From positions 62,001 to 126,000 of the forward strand of contig NZ_QJVJ01000016.1 of the NCBI RefSeq assembly GCF_003217775.1: 64,000 nt of DNA, read 5' to 3'. The number at the start of each line of letters is the position of its first letter. Within the stretch, counting starts at the first letter, position 1. The stretch comes from Paenibacillus flagellatus. Lineage in GTDB: Bacteria > Bacillota > Bacilli > Paenibacillales > NBRC-103111. Below, in pieces: positions 26,425 through 34,477 of the stretch. The position numbers and the translations under genes were made by a program. Under the pieces are notes generated by a model. The model was not told the DNA's origin. It saw nothing but the letters and a program-made list of their open reading frames with translations, and searched no databases.

Positions 26425-26512
26425 CTTTGGCAACCCGGCCGTCATCGCGTTGCCGCCTTAGACCCGTGGCTTTGCGTCCTTATCTTTCAATAAGTTTGCC
26501 TTTTTCAATTGG
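26425..26512 (-). ncRNA. Cyclic di-GMP-I (GEMM-I) riboswitch
   Basis: Read on the minus strand, the leader contains GGCAAAC, a GAAA tetraloop hairpin (TTATTGAAAGATAA), GGACGCAAAGCC, CGGGTCTAAGGC, a variable stem and GGGTTGCC, in the order and spacing of the GEMM-I aptamer. GGCAA and TTGCC close the P1 stem, and the GAAA loop and its receptor are both there. It is followed by an intrinsic terminator and then cheX-cheY, so cyclic di-GMP should set expression of that pair. On or off polarity cannot be decided by eye. Confidence 0.92.
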
Positions 26513-26581
26513 GACTTTCATCACGCAACTAGTTCTTTCATCCTAAATCATTATACATGGGCCGGACCGGATCGTAAAGAC

Positions 26582-26603
26582 GTCCGGGAAAATTTCACCG
26601 GAC
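26582..26603 (-). terminator. Terminator overlapping the end of the 26595 gene
   Basis: GTCCGG / CCGGAC stem spanning the stop codon, then GTCTTTACG on the minus strand. T-run is weak. Confidence 0.5.
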
Positions 26604-27203
26604 GGCCTCGCGCAGCCGCTCCATCGTCATCCGCCCGACGAACCGGGAAAACCTCTCCTTCTTCTTGCCGTTGTCGCGGAAGTGGGCGAGCAGCTTCGGA
26701 ATCGTCTCGAGCAGCTCCGCTTCCGTCAAACCGCTCAGCCACAGCTGACCGACCGAAGCGCGGATCGATTTCCCGTCCCCGCCCAAATAAACATCGAACC
26801 GGTCCTTCATCTTGACGATCCCGATATCCTGAAACAGCGGCTCGCTAGTCGCATTGGCGCATCCGGCGTAGCCGACTTTGAGCGGGTGGGGAAGCGCGCG
26901 GCCCGCGACGAGCTCGTTCAGCTTGAGCGCCGTCGACAACCCGGCCTCCTCGGCGCCCCGGCAAAATTGGCAGGCGATCAAGCTTTTCGAGAAAAACCCG
27001 GCCGGGTAGACGTCCAAGCCCTTTTCCGCCAGCCGGTCCCGCACGTCGTCGAACCGTTCCTCCTCCACGTCGGCGTACAGCTGCCGAAAAGGCGTAAATT
27101 CGATGTGCGCCTCGTCGCCGAGGACCGAGCCGACCGTCCTCCATTGCTCCGCGGTGAACCGATTCCCCCCGACGCCGATGAGCGGCGCGATCGCGATTTT
27201 CAT
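26595..27203 (-). CDS. Small nitrite/sulfite-reductase-like protein with degenerate cluster motif
   Basis: 202 residues, ATG at 27203 with GAGGAGGA upstream. N-terminal ferredoxin-like half domain (GGNRFTAEQWRTVG) and a sirohaem/[4Fe-4S]-domain-like region with ACQFC (Cys78, Cys81) and GYAGCANATS (Cys115). The usual fourth Cys of GC-x3-C is Thr119. It is far shorter than a full sirohaem reductase and holds one half-repeat. Similar short proteins exist in Bacilli without a firm function. Its promoter overlaps a CsoR-like site. Confidence 0.7.
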   Translation of the reverse strand: MKIAIAPLIGVGGNRFTAEQWRTVGSVLGDEAHIEFTPFRQLYADVEEERFDDVRDRLAEKGLDVYPAGFFSKSLIACQFCRGAEEAGLSTALKLNELVAGRALPHPLKVGYAGCANATSEPLFQDIGIVKMKDRFDVYLGGDGKSIRASVGQLWLSGLTEAELLETIPKLLAHFRDNGKKKERFSRFVGRMTMERLREAVR

Positions 27204-27245
27204 GCCGATTCCTCCTCGATGAAAATAAAATAAATAAGGTCGAAT

Positions 27246-27265
27246 TACAATACCCCTGTATTGTA
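27246..27265. promoter_or_regulatory. Perfect palindrome in the leader of the 26595 gene
   Basis: Arms TACAATAC and GTATTGTA around a four-base centre (CCCT on the plus strand), 43 bases before the start codon. It carries half of a CsoR-like box (ATACCCC). It could bind a dimeric regulator or fold in the RNA. Confidence 0.55.
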
Positions 27266-27347
27266 TATGAATGAGCAAAAAAATAGAGCTCCGCTGTTGG
27301 TTCCGGGCTCCCCTCCAATCCCGGCATTCACCTCCTCCTCCATCTTC

Positions 27348-27376
27348 AATATACCCCCCACCCCTATATTAGTCAA
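27348..27376 (-). promoter_or_regulatory. Sigma-A promoter with CsoR/CstR-like box in its spacer
   Basis: On the minus strand TTGACT (27371-27376), 17-base spacer, TATATT (27348-27353). The spacer is ATACCCCCCA-CCCCTAT on the plus strand (27351-27367); its first ten bases are identical to the csoR operator. Position between -35 and -10 suits a repressor of the CsoR family. Confidence 0.65.
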
Positions 27377-27475
27377 CCTAAATCTTCCCTGGATTTTCCT
27401 AGGAGGGGCCGAAATCGGCACACGTATCGATGCCTATCCCCTTTACAACAACCGGCGCCTACAGACAACTTGAAA

Positions 27476-27510
27476 CGGCCTCCATCCCACGGAATTCAGG
27501 ACTGAGGCCG
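27476..27510 (-). terminator. Terminator at the end of the carboxylate operon
   Basis: CGGCCTC (27476-27482) / GAGGCCG (27504-27510) with further pairing inside, 50 bases past the aldehyde dehydrogenase stop. The T-run is short (TTTC). Confidence 0.6.
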
Positions 27511-27557
27511 CCTTCATATACTTATAGTAGAGTCCCGTTGACAGGGTGCACTTTTTC

Positions 27558-28982
27558 CTATACGGAAATGTTCAAAGAAACGTATTTCACTTCGGTGAAT
27601 TCCTCGATGCCCCAGTGTCCTCCCTCCCGGCCGATGCCGCTTTCCTTCATGCCGCCGAACGGCGCTTGGGCCGTGGCGGGCAAGCCGTCGTTCAAGCCGA
27701 CAATGCCGTACTCCAAGCCTTCCGAGAACTGGAAAGCCTCTTTCAGGTCTCGCGTGAACACATAGGCCGCCAAGCCGTATGGCGTTGCATTGGCCCTTCT
27801 TATTACTTCCTCCGTCGTCCGGTAAGTGGCGATCGGCGCGATCGGGCCGAACGTCTCCTCCCGCATGCACAGCATGTCGTCGCTGACATCCGTAAGCACC
27901 GCGGGCCGGACGAAATACCCCTTACCGCTTATCGGGTATTCCGGCGTTACCAGCTTCGCTCCTTTGGCCAGTGCGTCCCGAAGATGCTCCTTCACCTTGT
28001 CTACGGCCGCTTGATTGATGAGCGGACCGATGGTTACGCCCGTTTCCATGCCGTTCCCGACTTTCAGCTTATCGACTTCCGCCTTCAGCCGGTCCACGAA
28101 CGCGTCCCGGATCGATTCGTGAACGAATACCCGGTTCGGGCACATGCACGTTTGTCCGGCGTTCCGGAATTTAGGAGCGATAAGCTCCTTCACCGCCAGC
28201 TCCAGGTTCGCACTTGGCGCCACGATGAACGGCGCATGCCCGCCAAGCTCGAACGAAACCTTCTTCATCGTATCGGCGGCTTGACGCATCAGCAGTTTGC
28301 CGACGCGAGTCGAGCCCGTGAAGGAAATTTTGCGCACCCGCTCGTCCGCCATCCAGATTTCGCCGATTTCGCGCTCGTTGCCGGTTACGACGTTGATCAC
28401 GCCAGCCGGAATGCCCGCCTCGTGCGCGAGCTCGGCCAGCTTGTACGCCGTGAGCGGCGTGAACTCCGAAGGCTTGACGACGACGGTGCAGCCGGCCGCG
28501 ATCGCCGGGCCGACCTTGCGGGTGATCATGGCTGCCGGAAAGTTCCAAGGTGTGATCGCGGCGACGATTCCGACGGGCTGCTTCAGGACGAGAATGCGCT
28601 TGTTCGGCGCGGATGCGGGCACCGTCTGTCCGTAGACGCGTTTGGCTTCTTCCGCGAACCAGGATACGAAGCTGTTCGCGTAAAGGACCTCGCCGACCGC
28701 CTCTTGCAGCGGCTTGCCTTGCTCCAGCGTCATGATGCGGGCGATCTCTTCCTTATTTTCCATAATGAGCTGATGCCATCTCATCAGCAGCGCCGCCCGT
28801 TCGCCCGCCGCTCTGCTTCTCCATGCGGGAAGCGCCTCTTCCGCGGCCGCGACCGCCAGCAAGGCTTCTTCTTTTCCCGCATAAGCGACCGTTCCGACCT
28901 CTTCCAGCGTGGCCGGATTTTCCACCTTAATCCTTCTCTCCGTCTCGATCCAACGTCCGTTGATATATAAGTTCGCGTTCAT
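27558..28982 (-). CDS. NAD(P)-dependent aldehyde dehydrogenase (succinate-semialdehyde type)
   Basis: 474 residues, ATG at 28982 after AAGGAGG. ALDH features: TPWNFPAAMITRK, active-site Glu in FELGGHAP, active-site Cys in GQTCMCPNR, and MREETFGPIAPI, which resembles succinate-semialdehyde dehydrogenases. Oxidises an aldehyde to its acid. It is the last gene of the 13-gene minus-strand run and follows a 2-oxoacid decarboxylase by 11 bases, which suggests it oxidises the aldehyde that enzyme releases. Confidence 0.93.
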   Translation of the reverse strand: MNANLYINGRWIETERRIKVENPATLEEVGTVAYAGKEEALLAVAAAEEALPAWRSRAAGERAALLMRWHQLIMENKEEIARIMTLEQGKPLQEAVGEVLYANSFVSWFAEEAKRVYGQTVPASAPNKRILVLKQPVGIVAAITPWNFPAAMITRKVGPAIAAGCTVVVKPSEFTPLTAYKLAELAHEAGIPAGVINVVTGNEREIGEIWMADERVRKISFTGSTRVGKLLMRQAADTMKKVSFELGGHAPFIVAPSANLELAVKELIAPKFRNAGQTCMCPNRVFVHESIRDAFVDRLKAEVDKLKVGNGMETGVTIGPLINQAAVDKVKEHLRDALAKGAKLVTPEYPISGKGYFVRPAVLTDVSDDMLCMREETFGPIAPIATYRTTEEVIRRANATPYGLAAYVFTRDLKEAFQFSEGLEYGIVGLNDGLPATAQAPFGGMKESGIGREGGHWGIEEFTEVKYVSLNISV

Positions 28983-28993
28983 CCCGGCCTCCT

Positions 28994-30661
28994 TCATGTC
29001 GTCACCGATATGTCCAGTAAATACGGTCCCGCCGCGTACAACCCTCTGCGCAAGGCGTCGGCCAGTTCGTCGGGCTTTGTCACTCTCTCCGCGGCCACGC
29101 CGAAGGCTTCCGCGATCTTGACCAGATCCGCGGGACCGTCCAAATCCAGGCAATCCAGCGAATCGGCGCCGAGCGGAGCGCCCATCGCCTGCATTCCCGT
29201 CTTCAGCACGTGGTAGGCGCGGTTATTTACGATGACGAACAGTACGCGGGCATTGCACTTTACGGCGCTGTACAAAATTTGCGGGTAATACAGGAAAGTG
29301 CCGTCTCCCGATACGCCCACGACAATCCGTTCCGGATCGGCGATCGCCGCGCCGACCGCTTGGGCGGCTCCGTGGCCCAGTCCCCCGCCCTTGCCGGCGG
29401 TATACTGCTTGGGATCCCAGAGGGGAACGTAATCGGAGAAAGCCGACGCGCCCGAAACCGCCTCGTTTACGATCGTGAACATGCCGTCCGGCGGCAGAAG
29501 CTTCGCCAGCTCCGCCGCGACAAGCTTGGCGGATATTTGTCCGGTGCCGCGGTCCGCGAGCAACGCGGCAGCCAGTCTCTTCCTCCGGGCCCCCGCCTGC
29601 GCCTCGACCTCCCGTCTTCTTTCCGCAATCGTATCCCGGTAAGGACCGGAACTCTTTTTTACGATTTCCATTAGCGCCGCTAAACTCGCCTTCAGCTCGC
29701 CCCAAGCGCCGATGCCGCCGATGACGTTTTTGCCGATCTCCCACGGATCGTCGCTTAGGTACGCCATTTTCGTCCCCGGGGAGACCAAGCTTCCGCCGTT
29801 GTCGTAAAGCGCCACGGGCGCCTGGGCGCCGACACCGACATAGAAGAGAAGGTCGGCTCCGCCTAGCGATTGCCGAATTTGCTTGGCGTTGAGCGGCAGG
29901 GTCCCCAGGAAAAGGGGATGACGGTTGTCCGCGTTTTGTCGCGTCGGCATGCCCTCGGCGATTACGCCGATGCCCAGCAGCTCCGCGAGACGCACGACTT
30001 CGTCATGGGCGCCGGCATCCCCGACGCCGTCCCCCGCCACAAGGAGCGGCCGTTTTGCGGCCAGGAGCACTTGGGCGATCTCTTCGAGAGCCGCCCGCTC
30101 GGCGACGAAGCCGGAGGCGACCTTCGCGGGCGGAGCGATCCGGTCGATCGCCGTCGGCGCCAGCGACACGTCGTAAGGGATCGACAGGAAGACCGGGCCG
30201 TGCGGCGGCGTCAGCGCCACCTTAAAGGCGCGATGCAGAGCGATCGGCAGCTCATCCGCGTGCCGTACCTCGTGCGCCCACTTGGTCATGCTGCGCACTT
30301 GGCCGACGTGGTCCCCAGCCAGGATCGGCTCTTCGATCAGCATGCGGGTATGATGCTGTCCCGCGATTACAACGAGCGGAATGCCGGCGCGGTACGCGTT
30401 ATACAAGTTGCCCGTGCCGTTCGCCAAGCCGGGCGCGACATGGAGGATGACGACGCCGGGCTTGCCCGTCTGCCTGGCATAGCCCATGGCCATGCCGACC
30501 GCATTCGCTTCGTGCAGCGCGGTGACGTATTCGATGCCCGGATATTTCGGGAACCCGTCGATGAAGGGCAGCTCGGACGTCCCGGGATTCCCGAACGCGT
30601 GCGACACTCCGTAATGTTGAAGCAGTTGAAACAGCAAGTCTCTTCCCAAGGCCGAGCTCAT
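28994..30661 (-). CDS. ThDP-dependent 2-oxoacid decarboxylase, benzoylformate-decarboxylase-like
   Basis: 555 residues. GNPGTSELPF start, catalytic Glu in ALHEANAVGMA, central FAD/DHS domain, and ThDP motif GDGTFLYYPQ ending with NNRAY. It is closest in look to benzoylformate decarboxylase (mdlC) rather than acetolactate synthase. Active-site details that set substrate choice cannot be judged by eye; His in GQHHTRM and GDHVG are present. ATG at 30661 with AAGGAAGGAG. Paired with the downstream aldehyde dehydrogenase. Confidence 0.88.
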   Translation of the reverse strand: MSSALGRDLLFQLLQHYGVSHAFGNPGTSELPFIDGFPKYPGIEYVTALHEANAVGMAMGYARQTGKPGVVILHVAPGLANGTGNLYNAYRAGIPLVVIAGQHHTRMLIEEPILAGDHVGQVRSMTKWAHEVRHADELPIALHRAFKVALTPPHGPVFLSIPYDVSLAPTAIDRIAPPAKVASGFVAERAALEEIAQVLLAAKRPLLVAGDGVGDAGAHDEVVRLAELLGIGVIAEGMPTRQNADNRHPLFLGTLPLNAKQIRQSLGGADLLFYVGVGAQAPVALYDNGGSLVSPGTKMAYLSDDPWEIGKNVIGGIGAWGELKASLAALMEIVKKSSGPYRDTIAERRREVEAQAGARRKRLAAALLADRGTGQISAKLVAAELAKLLPPDGMFTIVNEAVSGASAFSDYVPLWDPKQYTAGKGGGLGHGAAQAVGAAIADPERIVVGVSGDGTFLYYPQILYSAVKCNARVLFVIVNNRAYHVLKTGMQAMGAPLGADSLDCLDLDGPADLVKIAEAFGVAAERVTKPDELADALRRGLYAAGPYLLDISVTT

Positions 30662-30716
30662 GATACCGGCTCCTTCCTTCATGCGATGTCCATTCATGAA
30701 CGTGTCCGGCAAAAGG

Positions 30717-31547
30717 CTAGTCCAGCACGAACCCGTGCTCCCGAAGGAAAGGAGCCAGCCCGCGCCGGAATTCGTTGCCGCGCGCCATCCGCCGCGCCGT
30801 ATGCTCCGCCCATCCGTAATGCCCCGTATCCTGTTCGGGTTCCGGGGTCACGCCGGGAATGCGGACTCTGCGTCCTTTGTATATATCCGATCGCGCCATT
30901 CGTTCGTCGTATTCGGCGATGCCTCGATCCATGCGCTCGGTCGAATAGGTTTCATGATGCACGACGACCGATTGAGGCAATCGCGGTTTCACGCTGTTCG
31001 GACGGGAAGGATAACCCACCGCCAAACCAGTCGTCGCGAATACGCCCCTCGGCAGACGGAGCAGTTCCGCGACTTCTTGCGCCCGGTTGCGGATCGCGCC
31101 GACCATGCAGCAGCCCAGGCCGAAGCTTTCCGCGGCGAGCGCCGCGTTCTGCGCCGCCAGGGCGCTGTCGATGACGGAGACGAGCAGTAGCTCCAGGTAG
31201 TCGGAACCGAAACGGTATCCTTGTTTCTCGGTGACGTACCGATGACGGCTCGAATCCGCGCAGAAGACGAGAAACAGGGGCGCTTGTCCGATAAAAGCTT
31301 GATTGTCGCACAGCTCCTGCAGCTTGTTTTTCCTCTCGGGTTCGCGGACGACGACGACGCTCCACGATTGGAAATTGGACGATGTCGGCGCGCTTTGCGC
31401 CGCAGCGGCCATCGTCTCGACAAGCCCTTCGGGCAGCGCGCGTTCCGGGTCGAAGCCGCGAACGGACGAGTGGCGTACGATCTGATCGATGACCGGGTTG
31501 CGCAGCGCCTCGAATACGGGCAGCCCGTCGACGGAAAAGCGATCCAT
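30717..31547 (-). CDS. Nitroreductase family flavoprotein (NfsA/FRP-like)
   Basis: 276 residues: HSSVRGFDPERALPEGLVET with SAPTSSNFQSWSVVVV at the start (FMN site), GLGCCMVGAIRN in the middle, and the C-terminal HDETYS-like region. Typical NADPH-dependent FMN oxidoreductase. Starts one base inside the stop of the GNAT gene (TGATG), behind AGGAGG. In this operon it may reduce a pathway intermediate; the substrate is not known. Confidence 0.9.
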   Translation of the reverse strand: MDRFSVDGLPVFEALRNPVIDQIVRHSSVRGFDPERALPEGLVETMAAAAQSAPTSSNFQSWSVVVVREPERKNKLQELCDNQAFIGQAPLFLVFCADSSRHRYVTEKQGYRFGSDYLELLLVSVIDSALAAQNAALAAESFGLGCCMVGAIRNRAQEVAELLRLPRGVFATTGLAVGYPSRPNSVKPRLPQSVVVHHETYSTERMDRGIAEYDERMARSDIYKGRRVRIPGVTPEPEQDTGHYGWAEHTARRMARGNEFRRGLAPFLREHGFVLD

Positions 31548-32056
31548 CAGTGTCCTCCTAGCCCCTCATTCGGGATCAGTATTTTTTTCATATAGACGGT
31601 CAAATGTCCTTTGCCCAGATCCTTGGAGCCTTGGATGTCGTAACCGCGCCGTTTGTACATATCGATCAGCCAAGGATGACGGTCCGCCGTGCCGAGCGAG
31701 ACGGCCGGGGATTTGAGCGTATCCCGGATCATCGCTTCTTCGGCCCACGTAATCATTTCGCGTCCGATGCCTTTGCGCCCCGCTTCGGGATCGCTCGCAA
31801 ACCACCACAGATGGGGTACACCGTAAGGGCCCGGAGACGGCCCCCACGGCATCCTCGCCGAGATTGTGGAGACGATCTTGCCTTTCTCTTCCATCACGAA
31901 GCACATATTTTCCCGGACGTTCTTCTCCACCAGGGCCAGGTCCGCCGTCGCGGCGGCGAAGTGAATGCCGAGCGCGCGGATCGGCGCGTAAGCGCGGAGC
32001 GACAAGTCGAGCAGCGCCGGTGCGTCCTTCAAGGCCGCTTGACGAAATTCAGCCAT
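31547..32056 (-). CDS. GNAT family N-acetyltransferase
   Basis: 169 residues with GNAT features: ASDPEAGRKGIGREMITWAE (acetyl-CoA binding loop), DRHPWLIDMYKRRGYDI near the end. Overlaps the M14 gene by eight bases and the nitroreductase by one. In a breakdown operon it may acetylate a toxic amine or product; that is inference. Confidence 0.85.
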   Translation of the reverse strand: MAEFRQAALKDAPALLDLSLRAYAPIRALGIHFAAATADLALVEKNVRENMCFVMEEKGKIVSTISARMPWGPSPGPYGVPHLWWFASDPEAGRKGIGREMITWAEEAMIRDTLKSPAVSLGTADRHPWLIDMYKRRGYDIQGSKDLGKGHLTVYMKKILIPNEGLGGH

Positions 32057-33089
32057 GCCGTTCGTCCTCCTCCCATGCGATGCCGATGAAAGCTACCCGG
32101 TCACCCGTATCTACAGGAGGGTTGCTTCTCGAGGCGATGATATACGTCATCTGCTCGGCGACAATTTCCTGTACGGTGCCGAACATATCGACGATGCTGC
32201 AAATCCGTTCTCCCGGCTGCACGACGGAGCCGCTCGGAGCGACGTCGACCGCAAGGCCTCCCCGGTCGGCGTAGAGAAACCGTCGCTTCGTGATCGTGAG
32301 CGGCTTGGCCGCGGAGCGGTGTTCCCGGGCTTCGGGAGCTTCCGGCCACATGCCCAGGTCGTGCATGACCGCAAGTATCCCCCTTTCCCCCAAGGCGACC
32401 ATCTCGGGCTGAATCCGACCTCCCGAGCCGAGCTCGGCCATAAAGGCCGGAATGCCGTGCTTCAGACACTGCACGTCGAGGAAACCGGCCACGTTGCCCG
32501 GCAGCTCGTTCAGACTGCCGCCCAGATCAACGCGGCAGTGTGCCGTTCCGCCGAACGTCCGGGCCATTCGTTCCGCCTGGTCGCAAGTGTCCGCCGATGC
32601 GGCCGGCAGCCTCTTGAACACCGTATAAGGCAGCGCGTCGTAAGGCGTGCCGAGCGTATGGAAATCGATCAGATGCGTGGCCGTGCTCCTGATCTTCTCG
32701 AACAGCAGGTGCGCGAGACGTTGGGAGAGCGTTCCCGCGGGATCCCCGGGGAACTGCATGTCCATGTCCAGCCCGTCTTGCGGCGTGTTTTTCTTCCTCG
32801 CTTGAAAAGCAAGCGGGTTGGAAATCGGCGTGGCGACGACCGCGCCGGCCAGCTTCCGAGGGTCCAGCTTCGGCAGCAAGCCGCGAATGGCCATCGTGCC
32901 GTTCAGCTCGTCCCCGTGGATCGCCCCGTTCAACCAGAGACAAGGCCCCGGCTTCACGCCGTTGACGATCAGGACGGGAATTTCGACGGCTCCGCGGTGG
33001 GATAGCTCCGCTACCTTGACGTTCCCGGCCGCGTACTCTCCGGGATCCGCCTGCAGCCCTCCCCAAGAGAGGGTCCGATCTTCGCTCAT
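32049..33089 (-). CDS. Succinylglutamate desuccinylase/aspartoacylase family (M14) protein
   Basis: 346 residues from the ATG at 33089 (GGAGGAGG upstream). Zinc motif HGDELNG (HxxE) and the later HTLG His, FMAELGSGG (catalytic Glu) identify the M14 AstE/AspA group, which remove acyl groups from N-acyl amino acids. The C-terminal 100 residues form an extra lipoyl-like beta domain (GSVVQPGERICSIVDMFG). Start overlaps the lyase stop by four bases. Confidence 0.87.
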   Translation of the reverse strand: MSEDRTLSWGGLQADPGEYAAGNVKVAELSHRGAVEIPVLIVNGVKPGPCLWLNGAIHGDELNGTMAIRGLLPKLDPRKLAGAVVATPISNPLAFQARKKNTPQDGLDMDMQFPGDPAGTLSQRLAHLLFEKIRSTATHLIDFHTLGTPYDALPYTVFKRLPAASADTCDQAERMARTFGGTAHCRVDLGGSLNELPGNVAGFLDVQCLKHGIPAFMAELGSGGRIQPEMVALGERGILAVMHDLGMWPEAPEAREHRSAAKPLTITKRRFLYADRGGLAVDVAPSGSVVQPGERICSIVDMFGTVQEIVAEQMTYIIASRSNPPVDTGDRVAFIGIAWEEDERHG

Positions 33090-34465
33090 TCCGCCTCCTC
33101 CTCCCGCAGCCAGCCCGCCGCCTCGGCCGCGGCCAACACCCGGTCGACGATTTCCGGAGCCGAGCCGAGATACGTCGCCGGATCCATCAGGTTCTCCAGC
33201 TCCTCCTCGCCGATCGCTTCGCGAATGCGAGCGTCGGCCATCAGCGCCTCGCGGAAAGGAACCCCATCTTCGACGCTCTTCATGCACAATTCGTAGACGA
33301 CCTCGTGCGCCGTTTGCTTGCCCATCGGCTTCGCCAGCACGAACATGACGCGCTCCGAGAGCAGCAGGCCGCCGAGCAGGTTCAGGTTGCGAAGCATGTG
33401 GTCCGGTTTGACGACGAGGCCCGCGAGGATCGCTTTGGCGGAGGCCAATTGGGACGCGAGATAGATGCAGCTTTCCGGAAGCGCGATCCATTCGCCGCGC
33501 CAACTCATCGCGTCGCGCTCATGCTCGACGATCATCGCTTCCTGGACAAGCGCGACGTTATAGCGGATCGGCTTGGTCAGGCTCGCAAGCCCTTCCAGAG
33601 CGGCCGGATTCCGTTTATGCGGCATCGTCGAGGAACCGATTTTCCCGGAAGAAAACGGCTCTTCGACCTCGTCGATCTCGGTGCGCATCAGATTGTAAAA
33701 CTCGTTGCCCAACTTGCCGAGCGTGCCGCTGATCATCCCGAGCACGCCGGCGTATTCCGCCGACCGGTCGCGCGACGAATGCCAGCAAATGTTCGGTGCC
33801 TGCAGTCCCAGCCGTTCCATCGTCCGGCGTTCCACCTCCGGTCCGAGCGGCCCGAAAGAAGCGTATGTGCCCACGCCGCCTCCGAGCACACCGGCGAACA
33901 CCCGGGGCTCCGCTTCGTGCAACCGTTCCAGGTGGCGGACGACTTCGTCGAGCAAGACGGCGACCTTAAAGCCGAAAGTCGTCGGAAGCCCTTGCATGCC
34001 GTGAGAGCGCCCCGCCATCGGCGTCGCCCGATGCTCGCGCGCCAGCTTGGCCAGCTCGCGGGCAACGGTCCGAAGATCCCTCACGATGATGCGGTGAGCT
34101 TCTTGAAGCTGAAGCATCATCCCCGTATCGACGATATCCTGCGTCGTCGCGCCGTAATGCACCCACTCTCCGTGTTCGGGTCCGCACAGCTTCTGCAGCG
34201 CTTTCAGCGTCGGCATCAAGGAATGCTTGACCTTCAACACGTCCCGGGCGATCTCCTGAATGTTCATCAGCTCGACCTTCGCTTTGGCGGCGATCGTCTC
34301 CGCCGCTTCGGCCGGCACGAGCCCCAACTCCGCTTCCGCGAGCGCGAGCGCCGCTTCGACGTCCAGATGCTTCTGCAGCCGGTTCTCGTCCGCCCAGACT
34401 TGGCGCATCTCCGCCGTGCCGAAATTGTTCTGAAGCATGATCATATCGATGACATGTGACGGCAT
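33086..34465 (-). CDS. Fumarase/aspartase superfamily lyase (PurB- or CMLE-like)
   Basis: 459 residues. Superfamily signature GSSTMPHKRNP, plus HYGATTQDIVDTG and AGRSHGMQGLPTTFG. Resembles adenylosuccinate lyase and 3-carboxymuconate cycloisomerase; the genuine purB is usually beside other pur genes, which are absent here, so a catabolic C-N or C-C lyase releasing fumarate is more likely. ATG at 34465 with AGGAGG. Paired with an MmgE/PrpD gene 12 bases downstream of its start side. Confidence 0.85.
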   Translation of the reverse strand: MPSHVIDMIMLQNNFGTAEMRQVWADENRLQKHLDVEAALALAEAELGLVPAEAAETIAAKAKVELMNIQEIARDVLKVKHSLMPTLKALQKLCGPEHGEWVHYGATTQDIVDTGMMLQLQEAHRIIVRDLRTVARELAKLAREHRATPMAGRSHGMQGLPTTFGFKVAVLLDEVVRHLERLHEAEPRVFAGVLGGGVGTYASFGPLGPEVERRTMERLGLQAPNICWHSSRDRSAEYAGVLGMISGTLGKLGNEFYNLMRTEIDEVEEPFSSGKIGSSTMPHKRNPAALEGLASLTKPIRYNVALVQEAMIVEHERDAMSWRGEWIALPESCIYLASQLASAKAILAGLVVKPDHMLRNLNLLGGLLLSERVMFVLAKPMGKQTAHEVVYELCMKSVEDGVPFREALMADARIREAIGEEELENLMDPATYLGSAPEIVDRVLAAAEAAGWLREEEAE

Positions 34466-34477
34466 GTTGTCGTCCTC

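Noticed and set aside
27246-27340. A further short gene in the leader of the 26595 gene with GGAGGAGGAGG before an ATG
   Set aside because: The frame runs into the next gene out of phase and its product looks random; only the ribosome-like sequence supports it.
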